Source: Blastomussa wellsi
Lineage: Eukaryota > Cnidaria > Anthozoa > Scleractinia > Plerogyridae
Assembly (NCBI GenBank): GCA_947652115.1
Contig: OX393565.1
Coordinates: 27,492,231 to 27,556,230 of the forward strand
Reading direction: 5' to 3'
DNA: 64,000 nucleotides
Shown here: piece after piece, positions 1 to 14,110 of the stretch
How positions within the stretch are numbered: the first letter of the stretch is position 1
Layout of the letters: every line of letters starts with the position of its first letter
Made by a program: the position numbers and the translations under genes
Notes under the pieces: model-generated
Databases searched by the model: none
Told to the model about the DNA's origin: nothing
The model's input: the letters and a program-made list of their open reading frames with translations, nothing else

Positions 1-6
1 GATGTA

Positions 7-3000
7 ATGGCATCTTTATATTCTGATAGATCAGATCATTTTCCTAAAATTCCAAAGCAAAGACTTGTTGAAGCAAAACCCGTTGCACAGTTAGCGTATC
101 TTCAGGACTCTGGAGTTGATGTGCGCGAGCTCTGGAGAGACCATGGAAACGAAAGACAGTTGTACAGAAATTCTCCTCCGATGATTATTGGACAGAGCAA
201 ATCTGGTAGTCAGAATAGTTCTCGGACAAATTCACCTGTCCAAAGGCGAAGTGAGGTATGATAAACTTAAAACCAAAATTAAAGGTACAAGGACGTGTTG
301 TTTACAACAGTTGGCCATTAGAATCACATTCAGAGTTGCTGATAATCGAGATCGAATAGTCAATTTGTAGTACAGTTTTTATCCTAATATTCTTCCTGGA
401 GAAACTCGAAATGGCGAACTTATTCAAGGTTTATTTTTACCTTTCTGTAGCTAATTAGCTACGACGATTCCTAATCGTCCTACACATCCTTTACTTGAAG
501 AAAGTGAAATAATTGACTTAACACCCACAAGAAAAACATTTTAATTGAAGTAAATTAAATGAAGTAAGCTGTAAATAACAATATGATTTTTCAGTTTCTT
601 GAAAGGGATTTTGGGCCTAATTGTATTTAAAATCTTGACCGACGTAAACTCTGTCTAGCTGATGGAACTTGAGCTTACAATTTATTTGGATCGAATATAA
701 GCTTACTGTACATGTATATCTAGTCAAAAAAAAATAGCACATTGTTATCTGCTTAAACTTATAGATTATTTCTCTAAACATCTTTGACTGTATACTATGA
801 GCCTAGCCATTTAATAACAGCAATCAATTATTTAAACTTCAAGGAACAGTGAAAGTTCTTTAGCAACGAAATACTGCAAACATGTCAAGAGATGTTATTT
901 GTATAATTTTTGGAAGTTGTTTACTTTGACTAAAATTTCAAGTATGCTTCAATAGACCAATCCCATGCTTGAATCTTTTATTATCCTTACAAATTTTTTG
1001 CTATTTATTTCTGAAAAATATGTTAACTTTTTGAATAGAAGAAATCTTTAACACATAGGCATGCTGTGCTGGTAGTGAGACTAGTGAGAATTGAAATAAA
1101 ACTAATTTTTTCCTGTAGTGATTGTCAAGATACATTATATTGATAGGAACTACATGAATATATTCAAAGTTCGACTGAAAATTAATTTAAATATTTTTTG
1201 TAAAGGACAACAATTAAGATAGCTGACATCAATCAATGGCACTCCAAGTTTGTTTTTTTTTAACAGCCAGTTTTGAGTGTCAAAAAAGAAGACTGTTTGC
1301 AGCCCATGGTTTAATTTTTTCAATACAATGCAATATATAATATAAGATTATGCGAGGGCTTCACTTTTGTCCACATAAAGTTCTTTCTTGATTTCTAATT
1401 ACTCATTCTATACTCAAAGAAAGATAAGAAAATAGATGGTGGTTTGTTTTTCTTTTAGGTAATTATTGAAAACTGCCTGGGTCATTTAAATAATTATCAA
1501 TAATTATAATAAATCTGTCAGGTTGAGCCAGGCACCATTGCCTGTCGCAGTCCTTCCATTTCCTTGGAACTTGGATCGTCGTTAGATGAAAGTCAGCTGT
1601 TAAGAGATAAGATCAGCAGGCTTCAACAGGAGAGAGAGCATCTTGCTTCACAGGTATTATTATTAATAATTAGTAGCAATTAATAATTATTGCTTTATTG
1701 ATGTAATAATTAGTAATGGTAATATACCCTAAAAAAGTTGATATTATAATAAAATAAATAATTCTTAACTTGAAAAAGAAAGTTGTATTCACTGTATTAT
1801 GCACATGACAAAGAAGAAAATCTGAGTCCTCTGATGGGACTCTGATGAGAACAACATTCATAAATGACTGGTTAAATTGTTCCATGATATGTAACTCAAT
1901 TTTATTCATCATAAAAATCATGAAAGTTCAAAGCATTGTGTTGTTCCAGAAAATATCCATCCCCCTGTCATGGAAGGTTTTTTGGTTTGAACTCCCCATG
2001 CACCCTGCTGAAATTTCCAATTTAGCATCATGCTGTCCATTACCCATTTTACTTCCAGAAGTGACCAAAGTCAAAATTTCGACAAAAATTCCAAATTTCA
2101 TTTTGTGAAATACTGAGAACAAAATAATGTAAACTGATGAACAACAGATAGTTTCTCTTGTTATACAGGCCACTAGTGGCACCTTAATAATACATTTAAT
2201 GTGGACCTACCTAAGAGAACTTCTAAATTCTAAAAACAATTCTTACAAAGCATTGACAATACTATTTACCATACAGTTAAAGGATCAAATAACTCTGGGA
2301 GTAAAAGGATCAAGGTTTTGAAATCCCCCGCTCATTAGCTTGCAGTGTTTAAGTCAATCCTGACCCCAACATTGATCAAGCTTAAGGTTGTGCAATATAG
2401 GACATTTATCAGAACAGAACGTAGCCACAGAACAACAGAAATAACAACTCTAGACACAGAACACAACATAGCCAATCTTGATATGTAGTCACCATAAAGG
2501 ATTTTTTTTCTTGAGCAGTTATCACACTACAGGAAAAGTGTAGAGACTGCAAAAACAGACCTTGCTGCTGAAAAAGTGGTTTCATCTGGATTACAAAATG
2601 AGGTATGAGTGAGTTGCTGTGACTAAAATCAGTCAACTTAACAATGAAGTAATTTGCAATATTTATATTCCCTACTAATAAAAGTGTCCACTGATCTGAT
2701 CCCAGTGGTATCTTAATCTTTTAACAGTTAAGAGATGTGAAGCATAGATTATCAGAAAAAGATCAACAAATAATGGAATTCAAGGTAGGGTAATAATCAT
2801 AATTTATTTAACATTTAACATTATTAGTGGCATGAACATAGTATTTACACATTCTCAATTAGTTATTACCAGTATTAATAAAGCAAGTTATGTTACATTT
2901 TAACGCTAGCTGTAACATAATCACCTGGCAATGACTTTTTACTTCACTCTGAAGACAACTTTTGTTTTAGTTGTAAAAATATCATTCTCAAACCCATTAA

Positions 3001-6000
3001 ATAAATAACACTGCATGTATATAAAATAATAAATAAATGAACCATGTTAAAACAAAGGAAATCAGAACTGACTGACCATGTTTTGGAAATCTGATCTTAA
3101 TTAGCATAGACTTTTCCGATTTTATTTCTTCGTTTTTTCAATCTATTGTCAGTTTTAGTTTTGATTGAGAAGATACATGCAAACACTTAAGCGGGTACTT
3201 GTTTCAATACATTTCCAAACACCTTACCACTAAATTTAGCGATATATGTATGCCTGCCTTTGAATCGACCCCTTGGTGGCATTTAAATAATCAAATCTTT
3301 CCATATAAGGTCATTATAAGTTTTGATTGACGGAAGCCTATCACCAGATTCAAAGGCTCATATATACAATAATACCAATTAGACAAAAATGCATACAGTA
3401 GAACTCTGGTCACCCAAAATAACTAAAGATCAAGATAAACTTGTTCAAGGGTGATCACCATTTGTTAGTTGAAAATGTAGATTTTAGTTAGTAAGTCTAA
3501 GAGAGGCTTACAAGTTAATGGAGCTCTTTCACAGATGAAACAGTTTGAAAAGTTTAGCCTAAATTTTTCAAATTTGTCAATTACAATCCTTTTCAATCTT
3601 CCTCATTCAAAGCCATCTTTGATTCTCCCTAGTTTATTGGTGCATCTTTGATGTTTTTCTACCTTTAATAAACTACCATTTCAAGGTTTCTTTTGATTTG
3701 AAGGCAATTTTATACATTGCCAAAGTTGACTTTGTTGATGGTGACTGTGCCCCTTTAAGAAAGTTTTTAGTTTCTAACGGTAGAGTACAGAACAATACTC
3801 AATTACTCCACCATTACTTAACAACTGTTCTTTTCAGACATTCTTGTAAATCTTGTTTACAGTGTGAAATTGAAAGTGATAAACAAAATGCAGCACGCCA
3901 GACAGCTCTTGTCCAGTCACTACGTGACAGAATACGAGAAGCAGAGGATGAAGCAGTTGAAAAGGAGAACTTTGCAAATCGCAGTGATGTTACTATATCG
4001 TCGCTACGGAAAGAGATGCACACTCAGCAAGATCGTTTACAACAGGTGGAGTCATCCCTTAAACATCACATCACGGCTGAGGAGGAAGCTGTTAGCAGAG
4101 CTGCAAAATGGGAGAGTAAAGTATGTATTGCTAAATTTGGCTTAGTTTTAAGTGATAGGTATTCACACTATAGTATTTGGTACCAGAAAAAGAACAATAA
4201 TACAACATCCGATCTATGTTAAAATGTTATTGATCCCGCATGCTGTGATACTGGTTATTGTCTTGCTAGGCGTAATACTGAACTGTCTGATTCTTTCTAC
4301 TGCACAACCCTATGTTTTGTTGTTGACTGGGACGTAATCTCATTTTCCAGCCAATTTATGTTATTTACTAATTTATACTCTTACTACATACATGTCTTTC
4401 AGTGAGGTTACACCTTACCCTGCATTGTGCTAGCAAGTCAAAAATGAAATGCGGAGTTTAAATTTTAGTAATGATTAAATCGTTCTGATCTTTTTTATAT
4501 TTTGTTTTAATTGATAGTATGGTGAGATAAGAACACAGTTGACTCAAGCTCTGCAGCTGGATGCATCAGAAGCATTGTCTGTTTCTGTGCACTCTCTCCA
4601 TGGAAGGGTAAATTTGTTGATATTTCTATTACCTGAAGATGTGCTGTAAAACAATTCTGTGTACCCTTAAAATCTAATCTCACTTGTTTGAGGTTAAATT
4701 TTCCAGAGAATTTTACACTGTATGGCAAATGGTCCTTAAAAAATTGTCTTGCAGATCTTTAGTAAAATTTAATAGGTCTTGCAGTCTCAGATTTTTGTGA
4801 AGCCATCTTTTTAGTCTTGATTTGTTTTGCAAAGTTAAGAATATCCCAAGCTTGCAAAAAATATAATTACTTCAAGTGACATGCTGTCTCACAAAGCCTG
4901 GAATTTACCATTTGCCACCCATGATTAAGGTAGGACTGAAGTACATCGTAGTGCCCTCCATTTTAATAATCTCATATACCATCTTTTAACAGTTGGTGTA
5001 TTTATTTTAATGTAATAACCATTAACGAAATGCAACATTTAAGAAAACTGTTTGTAATTTAGTCAAATTTATGATTAGATTGCAGAAATTGTCAGAGAAA
5101 GGAACAGCTTACAGGACAAAGTAAATGCATTGTCTCGCAACTTGCATGAAAGCAACTTGGAGTCTAAAGCAAGCAGGTATGATTTTTAATAAAGATCAAA
5201 TGTTCATTATGCCACAAGCATTGGACAAAGAAAAAAAACTGTGTTTCTTGCAGGATTCAAACCCGATAAATCTGTTGTAAATATTGCTGGATAGTAAAAT
5301 CTGATAAATCTGATGTCACTAGGTAATAGGCCAGCAAGTTACAAAGTAAGTCTCAAGCCCTGGCATCCTTCCTGGAATAATTTTTTTTTTTTTTTTTTCT
5401 GTAACAATGAAATTTCTGCTGTTCTTTTTCAGGGAAACTATAATGAGGTTAGTCTCAGAGGTTGGTCAGGAGAAGAAGTCCACTGGTCAGAGCCAACAGA
5501 CAATTAACAGCTTGACTCGAGAACGAGACACTCTGCAACAGAAAATCCGGGAAATGGAAATAGAAGTTGATCAGATGAAGCACCAGCTGGCAGCTAGTCA
5601 GGATGCCTGGGGAGTGACCAAAAATCAACTGGATGAAAAGGAAAACAAGTCAGTAATACTTAACTAGTTAGCAGGAAGGAAATCCTTTAGGGATGTTTGT
5701 TTTCTCACTTAAACACAGAGCGAGACTATAAAAAGGCCCCGTCTAGCATTTTGTTTGCTTTAATCTTAAACAGCCGTGTCGGAGTAACGGTCTTCAAACA
5801 GAAAAGCTCCTCAAATTTTTCTTTTTAATTGCGAGCCCTGTTTTTTATGTGGAATTAACGACCTCAAATACAATACATACCACTAATAATCTTTTTCTAT
5901 GCAAATTAAACAAATTTAAACAGAAATTTATACACAAATCCTGGAAATTCAAACTTCGTGTTGACCACGCACAAACACTGTTGCGACATAAAAGCTCAAA

Positions 6001-9000
6001 CAGACATTGCTGAACACATAAATTATTAATAAGTACTTGGCTTCATGAGCTAAGAATCCAAACAAAAGACAAATAACGATCTTTAGTTATGACTTCCAAT
6101 GACTGTCGAATTGTGGACGAACCAGCAAAGCACGCTCTTTTCAAGCTAAAACTTGGCATGTTTTTTATCGTCAAGTCGTTTGCCGCAAAGAAATTCTGTA
6201 ATTTTGCAGAATAATGCACAACAGTTACATAGCTTTACATGTATCTTCCTCTATTTCCGTTTATTTCTATTGTTGCACCCAAACGACAAAAGGAACAATT
6301 TATTCACGAGGGTCCAGATAATATTTAATTCTATTTTTTTTAATTATAAGAAGAGACAAGTTCGGATCACGCCACACCAAAGAAAACCAGTTGAGTTCAG
6401 TTCTCAACCAATAAAATCATCTCATTGGGATTTGTAATTGAAAGGCTGAGCCGCTCAGCCTCGTTATATAGAATCGCTCCGTGTTTAAGGATCTGGTGTC
6501 ACATGCACACAAACTATTTTTGCCATTATCTTTAGCCATCAATATCTTGTTTAGGGTTGTACATTAATAAATAAAACTGCTGCCACGCTAGCTTTTGTCG
6601 ACTGATCAGCCATGAAAAAATATCTTTTAGGGGTCAAGAAAGGTTGAGCTTAACCAGTTTTGGTCTCTTTTAGGGGATGAATTCAATTTTGTTGCTATTG
6701 AACACCCCTTTCCTCTGCTGAAAATTAAGAACTTTTTCTTATAATTACAGGCTTCAAGAAATGCAACAAACTCTTCATACCAGTGAATATACAGGGCAAT
6801 CAGCCCAATCAAAGGTTGGTGGTCATAGCACCTAAAATGCTGGTCGCCAGTGCAAATTTTTTAGTCACATTGGCGACCAGGACCCTGAAATGGCATCTCT
6901 TTTACATACCTTCATTAACTTTTACATACCTTCTTTTACATACCTTCATTAAGCCTTGGCCAAACAATCACAACATATTGAAATATTGTTGCACACAACA
7001 TGTGCACACATTTGGCCACCCTGTTGTGATATGTTGCAACATGCGTATTGTTGGCTCAAATAGGTTGTCCTGAATTCCAGAAACAGTGCTAGTAAAAAAC
7101 CACAATTTAACGACATCGACCTCAAAATAAGTCTTCCTGGATTCCATATTGATGACATTTACTTTCGAGCACGCCAGGTATCATTCATAATATGTTGCGT
7201 TCAAACGTTGCGATCACTTGGCACGGCTTTAGAAATTATATGTTTGCGTAACTCTAAAAATCATTCATTGAATCATTTTTGAGCCTGCGTGTTCCAAAAA
7301 TGCCTTTTTTAATAATACCGGAAAATATTGACAATGCCATTTTCTATAGTCCAGCTCTTGTAAAATGCAGCCTAAACGGGTACCACGTTTGGGTAGAGCC
7401 TCCCTGTCAAGTAAAGTGATCTCCCCCCTTCTCCAAGCAACATTGCGTGTGTAATTTAATTCTACTTATTCAATTGCTGTACAGTCTGTCAGCTTTGTTT
7501 TATTCCAATGTAGTTGCACAAATTCAAGCGGCACCTGGCCCAGTTGATTGGAGACTTGGACGACTCCATTGCAGCCGAGGAAGATGCTATCATTTCTAAA
7601 GTAAAGAATATAGTCAGGGACCACAGAGATGTGAAGTCGGTAAGAACAGCTGACATTCAAAAAACAACGCCGCCACATGTGCTGTTCTTCTTTGTAAATC
7701 ATGAAATGGTTTCCTTCTTTTTGATCTGTTAGCTAAGCCATAGATCGAATTTTATGTATTTTGTTAATGTTTATCAGTTATCATTTTTTGCCATTCAGTC
7801 GTAATAAAATTAAAAAAAACTTGCTGATATGAGCATAGAAGGTCTTTTTGTAGTTTCTTTTATGAATCTTACTGGCTCACTTTTTTGCTGTGTTCAGAGA
7901 GAGGAGTCATTAAGGGTCCAACTCAAGAACCTATCCGAGGAGCTGGAGAGTCAGAGGAACCTTCACCGCACGACCCTAAAACGAGCCAACGAGGCAGAGA
8001 CCCAGCTGAAAGAAAACCAAGAACGTGTGACGGGCCTTGAAGGAGAGCTTCTTACTTCTGATGTTGAGAGAGACCAACTAAAGGATGACAAGAGAAAGGT
8101 ATGAGGATCGTTGAAGACTGTTGTAACCCACGATCTAAAGCAGCTGCATTGCTAGTCAACATCACGTGACGATTATTCTCACAATTTTTTTTTGAGAAAA
8201 TCTGGACTGCGGTCACGCTCTCTTTTGCTCTCAAGTCTGAGGGACGAGAAAATAGTAAAGCAAAGCGAGCGCCCCTCGTCTGTTGCTATTTTCACGTTCG
8301 TGCTCACTGACGTTAGAGCAAAAGAGGGGCTGCCAACAGTCTGGAGAAAATCTCAGGTGTATTAAAATCATTGATAGCATTCAGAACCAAACAGCTTTGA
8401 TGTATTCACTGCCGTGTATATAGCTATCTATCTATCTTGTCGTTAACTGTCGTCTGTATATTTTGTTTCAGTTTGTGACGTTCTGTGAGAAGTTGGCTGG
8501 CGTCATGAAGCTTGATGAAATCGCTGATGATGTGGGGCTGGATGTGAATGGAGACGCGCTATTGGCGAGAGGACAGCAGCTTGTCAAGCTAGAGGTATGT
8601 GCCTGCACTCTCTCCAAGTAAGATCTAAATGTGGTCCTCGTAAAATGTGGTGGTGATTTCTTTGCGTTTCCGCAGGCTGACGCATTAGATGACAGAAAAA
8701 CAACAATTTACAACCTTCAGAGGCGTGTCAAATGGTCCAAACAACAGATGGAGAGTAAAGATTTGCACCTGGGACTGCTGAAAAAGAAAGTCACAGAACT
8801 TGAAGAACTTTTACGAGAAAAAGGACGAGTTGAAGTGGAGAGAGACGAAAACTCTCTTAGATACAAGAAACTTGTCAAACAAAACGATAAACTTCAGCGA
8901 GAACTACTTGACTATAAACAGCAAGTTACTGGCTTGAAAGCAAAATTATTGGAGGCAAGCGAACTTAGGGTAGGTCTAGAAAGATAATATGATCCTGCAT

Positions 9001-10367
9001 ACACTGACAGCGTAAAGAGGAGTGCATGACTTGGCCCTCTCCCTAGAGCGTCAACTTTGCTTCCATTAAACGTCTAGTTCCATTTTAATACCAGGGTTGG
9101 TGTAGTGGTGAGAGCGCTCGCCTTCCACCAATGTGGCCCGGGTTCGATTCCCGGCCCGGCGTCACATGTAGGCTGAGTTTGTTGGTTCTCTACTCTGCTC
9201 CGAGAGGTTTTTCTCCGGGTCTTCCGGTTTTCTCCTATCCACAAAAACCAACATTTACATTTGATTTCATTTCATTTGTGCTTTACAGTGTCCCCAATTA
9301 GTACGTCAGTGCTAGATAAAGTTGACACTCAAATAAAGTTCATTATTCCAGAAGCAGATGTGAAAAGTGTTAGCTGTAGCCTCTAACATGCGAACTAGTC
9401 CTTAATCCATGTTCAACTCGTTTTCTCTATGCAGGTGAGAACTTTAGAGCAAGGAAAAACAATCGAAGAACTTGAGAACGCAGTAAACAAACTAGCCAAA
9501 AGTAAGCACAAGACATCATCTGAACTGCACGACTTAAAGAACGAGCTGGAAATGACAGAGAACGAGGCTCGAGATAAGAAAGCAAAATCTTCTGAAACAT
9601 TACAGCAACTTAACAGTGAACTGCAAACTACAAAACAAGCGTTGGAAGAGAGTAGAGTGAGAGAAAAACAGGTAAACAGCAACACAACTCACAAAACATA
9701 CAGCAGCGCAGCTTGGAGTTTAAATTCTCTTTACTGGCTGCATAATTTTACTTCAATAAAAGTTATGAGAATCTAATGATACATCAGCATAATGTATCCC
9801 TGTTGGAATTATGAATCCAGGCGATACTAACAGCTTTCTTTATCTGGTATTCCCCATTTCCCCGTTCTCAGTGGTATCTTTGAACCTCACAAATTTATTG
9901 ATTGGAATCTGTTCTCTTTTCTCGTCTTTTTCTGTTCTTAAATTAGTTTTTGTTTACTTCGCGTTTTGAGTGTTCACTTGATTGTCAGTGTCCTGGTCGG
10001 ACTGATTGCTTTGGTTTTACGACGCATCCTCGAGTGAAAAACCTTTAAAGTTACAGCGCCTTGATTATTCCATTTTTTCATCCATTGTATTGAATGAGTA
10101 AACCAACCTTTTATTTCTCTCTTGTTTAAGTTACTGGATTTCCGTCAAGTGTTGGCTCGACTTCTTGGTCTCGATATCAACACGCTTTCGGTCCCAGACT
10201 ACGAAATCATCTCACGGCTGGAGCGTCTCGTCCAGGCTCACCATGCACACTCGATCACCACGCACAGCCTGGAGGCTAGTCTCCAGGACATGGAGAGCGG
10301 CTTCCGCACAGGCTACGACGATGCTGTAGCTATTCTTCGAACACCGTCGCCTGTTAAAGCTTCTTAA
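7..10367 (+). CDS. CCDC170: CCDC170-like coiled-coil protein, 15 exons
   Basis: Exons in frame with GT-AG borders: 7-255, 1522-1653, 2519-2602, 2728-2784, 3863-4120, 4518-4607, 5079-5176, 5433-5648, 6751-6814, 7514-7639, 7898-8098, 8472-8594, 8676-8969, 9435-9671, 10131-10367. They join to 822 codons with stop. The product is almost wholly charged heptad-type coiled coil, with many E/K/Q/L blocks such as KVTELEELLREKGRVEVER. The C-terminal exon has a compact block, LDFRQVLARLLGLDINTLSV then PDYEIISRLERLV, that I recognise as the conserved tail of CCDC170; human CCDC170 is somewhat shorter (about 715 residues). CCDC170 is known as a microtubule- and Golgi-associated protein also linked to cilia; that role here is inference. 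The reading frame is open to the window edge before the ATG at 7, so upstream exons may be missing. An AATAAA lies at 10391. The family call could be wrong, but the gene itself is solid. Confidence 0.8.
3515..3758. mobile_element. Short inverted-repeat element, family shared with 26.3 kb
   Basis: This stretch lies in the CCDC170 intron between exons 4 and 5. It starts with TTAATGGAGCTC and ends with GTGCCCCTTTAA, imperfect inverted ends. Its interior (TAAATTTTTCAAA, then TTCAATCTTCC and AAAGCCATC) aligns with the element at 26326-26559. It looks like an old non-autonomous DNA element. No coding capacity is seen. Confidence 0.45.
8194..8354. repeat. Imperfect foldback repeat in CCDC170 intron
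   Basis: The left arm (GAGAAAATCTGGACTG, then CTCTTTTGCTCT) and the right arm (AGAGCAAAAGAGG, then CAGTCTGGAGAAAATCT) pair imperfectly over most of the element. The style resembles the better-preserved foldback at 15701-15853, which also carries a TTTTGCTC block next to GACTGC. Likely a degenerate MITE. Confidence 0.45.
9094..9345 (+). mobile_element. tRNA-Gly-derived SINE
   Basis: The 5' part is tRNA-like: an A-box region (GGTTGGTGTAGTGGTGAGAG), an anticodon loop reading TCC (CTTCCAC), and a perfect B box with T arm (CCCGGGTTCGATTCCCGG). A non-tRNA body with CTCCGGGTCTTCCGG follows, and the end is AT-rich. The anticodon stem pairs poorly and the body continues past the tRNA, so this is a SINE rather than a working tRNA. 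It sits in the intron between the last-but-two and last-but-one CCDC170 exons. Confidence 0.75.
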
Positions 10368-11027
10368 TACGAGCATTGAACTTCTTGTTAAATAAATGTA
10401 TATAGTGGCCAAAGGGATGGTAAAAGATTAAGATATATTCCTCGTTGACTTGCAACTACATGATCACATGATGGTATAATTAAAGTAACGTGATACAATT
10501 CAAGGATTTGCGTGACTCTCAGTGGCGTGACTCTATCCTGAATCTGTAGCGTCACACAAAAGGATCCATAATTGGGACGTGATGTTTTCAGTTCAGGAGA
10601 CAAGTTCGTTTTCGTGAACTGAAAGCTGCCGTGGGCTCGCTACTAGAAAATCCTTACGTAATTTCCAAACAGCCACGAGTTCCTGGCATTTTTATCTGTA
10701 TATCAAAAGACTTTCGTATTGATAAGTAAACGCTTGATAAAAGCTAACGGTTTATTTGTAAAAAGAGGGAAAATTTGTTTGCTGTAGTGGAGATAGCACG
10801 GCAAAGCAGACTGTGAGATTTCCCAGGAATTTAAAAATAATAATAATAAATGATTAAATTAATAATAATAATTACCTTTGTTTAGACACGGTAGTATTAA
10901 ACCTACTTTTAATAACACTGAAAATGATTTGATACACAACTAGAATTGCTGAAGATATGCACAACTTTCAGTCCATCAGGTTGCTCTGTCAGCGTTTGAT
11001 TGTCAGGAATATGTATGTATGGGGAAA

Positions 11028-11188
11028 TTATTATGTACCCAATGTATTATTGTATAATCAGTCATGAAACCTTGCCCTAACCCTAACCCATATAATCTGT
11101 TATGTAGTCTAAAGCGATTTATATATCCCATAATCTGTTATGTCGTCTAGAGCGATTTAAATATATCTATATATTTTGGGTACATAAT
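11028..11188. mobile_element. Small TIR element with internal tandem repeat
   Basis: It begins ATTATGTACCCAA and ends TTGGGTACATAAT, an exact 13-bp inverted pair. Inside are two copies of a roughly 43-bp unit containing CATAATCTGTTATGT and AGCGATTTA (about 11090-11165), and a short CCCTAACCCTAACCC run. This fits a non-autonomous DNA transposon of about 160 bp. Confidence 0.55.
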
Positions 11189-11436
11189 CGGTACGCAGGA
11201 ACTATTAACCCACCGCTGGACAATATGCCTGTAGATTCTGGTTACGAGAAAAAGTCACGTGGTACCGTCGCCATGTGGTGAATAACAAGGGTTGAAGGGA
11301 AAGAATGTCGAGTCACGTGTAAAATAATATAGATCATAATCATCGTAGTTAATTAGGGGACAACATATTTATAGTTTCAAAGGTTAAGTTTAGTGCTAGT
11401 ATTTATAAGGTAAAATTCTTTTACCCAACTGACACT

Positions 11437-11624
11437 AGCCTTCGTAGCAGTCGATTACCCTTTTACGGAGCGAAAAGGGGCGCGCGAGCGAGCGAAAAAA
11501 AAGAGTACCGGGAAGGGGGTGGGGAAAGGAGCAATACCCCAGGCTAGCTCGTCCGCTATTCGCGCGTTCGTTCTTTCGTTCGATCGCACCGCGCACTTGG
11601 AAAGGAATCGACTGCTACGCAGGC
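11437..11624. mobile_element. MITE with AGCCTGCGTAGC-type ends
   Basis: The left end AGCCTTCGTAGCAGTCGATT and the right end AATCGACTGCTACGCAGGCT are inverted repeats with one mismatch. The interior is GC-rich with GCGAGCGAGCG blocks, unlike the AT-rich surroundings. Ends of the same type bound the element at 28011-28179. Confidence 0.6.
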
Positions 11625-14110
11625 TAAACTGACACTTTTTCAAAATCATATTTCTTGGCGTTGTGCGAACCGATACGGATTTAATCCGACTTGACAGAAA
11701 CTTCTAGAAAGCGAAAACGATCCTTTGACATGTTTATTGCAGTTTTAGATGAGATTATGACAAAGTCGAGTTTTTTTGCATGCCAAATGTGATCTGTATG
11801 CATTCCGTTTTCTAATCCTTAATGTGAAATAAAAAAACATACATTTTGTATTGATCAGAGCTGAATAGTGCATATCATGACTCAGCTGATGCACGGTGGA
11901 ATCCGCATTTCTCGTACATCCAGACACAACACGGACCAAAACTCGTTCCCCTTGCGGTCGGCCTTGGATTTTCTTCACTCAGTCGAAAACCATTTTTCTC
12001 CCCGATTTCTCAAGCCAATGGTTCAATTTATGCTAGAGACGGATTATCCGTCGGGGACGAACTTGGGCAAAGAATGGTCGCTCGTCGTACAGTTCATTCT
12101 ACGAATTATCAGCGATAGTTCGTCTGTTTGGCCAAAATTTATGTTTATGTATTTTCCACGATAAGACATTTAATATTCTAGTTTATGATATCGCAGAGGG
12201 ACCTCACTCATCGCGAGCTGGAGCGCGAAAAAAAGTTGCGGAAAGCGTCACAAAAATGGAAGCAACCATCACCTATCGAAACGCGCCTTTACGATAACCC
12301 TGCGATGTCTATATTCCGTCTAGAGCGCATACACTATTTCTTGGTTTCAAATCTAACTTTTTGGTTCAGTAAATGCTCCTACTGTCAGCTCTGAAAACTG
12401 ACCATAAGATCCTTCAATTAATTTCACACTTTTTCTTAGGCTATTGTATCCTGCAGCGTTTTTATCAATTTGACAAATCTTAACTTGATGAAAATGAGGG
12501 CACGGTAGAGACTATAAAAAGTAAGAGACACAAAAGATTGATTGAATTTCGATTTCGAGGATACCGCAAAATTCGCAACAAACAAAGATAAAGTGAAATA
12601 TCTATAAAGCCAATAATATTTCTGATTGTATTCCCGACTCAATACTCCCGCATCGATATAATACCCTCTTTCTGATCGAGAGAACTGCAGGAGCGCATCA
12701 CTGTATATAATATTATTGCTTTTACCCCCCCCCCCCCCCACTGAAATTCCAAATTTCGATCCAGAATCTCGGTTCAAGAACTGAGTATATTTAATCGTGG
12801 CCATATTTTCTACGTATTGTTATGAGTTGGACGACTCCTGTTTCATTACTGACTTCCATCGTCCAGCAGTTGCTTGATTAATTCAATTTTCAATTCCACA
12901 ACTGACCAATACTTACATAGCACCTGCTCGTTACAAACATTTCAACGGGGATATGTTCTGCGCTCAAGAATTTTTATAAGGCTTGGCACAGTTTCTGACT
13001 TGTTGTTGAAGGTTGAACGAAAATTCACTTTTTATACGAAAAGATAGATTGGCGCACGTCCTAATGTCATTATTTTAATAAAATATTTTCTGCAATAAGC
13101 TATATGTATTTAATGACATATGCTAAACAGCCTTGCCTTTCATGATGAATCTGCCATTTTCTCCGCACATGATGACAGGAACTGAATTTGATGTAGAACC
13201 AGCAATGTTTTCGCAGCTGGAGGATTTCCCTTGCAAATATATGGTTAAGAGTAGTTTGTTACAAATTCAAGTGATATTCCCTTTTCTAAGCTTATCAGTT
13301 AACACACTATTATGAATCTTTTAAAATCTGTCGAAGCCTGAATTTTACGATAGTGTACTTGGAACAATCGACACAAAACTCACAAGGTGAGAATGACGAT
13401 CGAAGATGGCAATATATAAAGATAAAAAGCTTTTAGTTTAAATACATCACAGATATAAATGATGCTGGGAAAAATAACGGAAATTAAACCCTAAATGAGG
13501 CTAATATTGTCCCACCGAATGTGAGTTGGTACGCGTTTACGTGCAAAAGACCAACAAATTTGAATAAATAGTCCAAGGAAAGCTGGTACTTAAAACATAT
13601 TTGTTCGCCTCCAAAAAATAAAATTGCGCGACAGGAAGGACGATTTATTAAAATGAGATTGTAACAAGCTAAAATGATGGATTTTTCTTATTTACATAAA
13701 GTTGCATTATTTTTCGTCTTAATTGTACGCCGCTAGCGAGTCAAAACAAAATCAATTAATGAAAACGGTAGCAAATTGAAACTGAGAATCGTTTTTCTCT
13801 GTTTTTCATCTTATTTGCAAATTATAAACTTAATTTTTCAGACCAAAGTTGCTGTCAATAGCAGATTGTCTTTCTCTTCATCTCTAATAGTCCTCGCCTC
13901 ACCGGAGGTAAAATTCTCACCCACCAATCAAAGAGCTTATGAGACCTTTTGTAAACTTATTATTTCATGAAGGTTATTTACTAAGTCAAGAAAAGCGACT
14001 TTTTTGATGAAATGACCGAATTAATTTTCTTTTCTTCCTGTGACAATCGCGTTGAAGCTCAAGGTTAGTTTGCCGAGGCCACACCATCGCCGCGCACGAA
14101 TCTGGCCGCA

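Noticed and set aside
9094..9165. tRNA-Gly gene
   Set aside because: The T arm is perfect, but the anticodon stem is poor and a conserved SINE body follows directly.
11074..11090. Telomeric CCCTAA repeat
   Set aside because: Only about two and a half units, lying within a small TIR element; not a telomere or a fusion point.
11868..12394. Two open frames with exon-like stretches (including LTHRELEREKKLRKASQKWK)
   Set aside because: Charged and possibly helical, but no recognised domain, no consistent splice chain and no partner exon, so not annotated as a gene.
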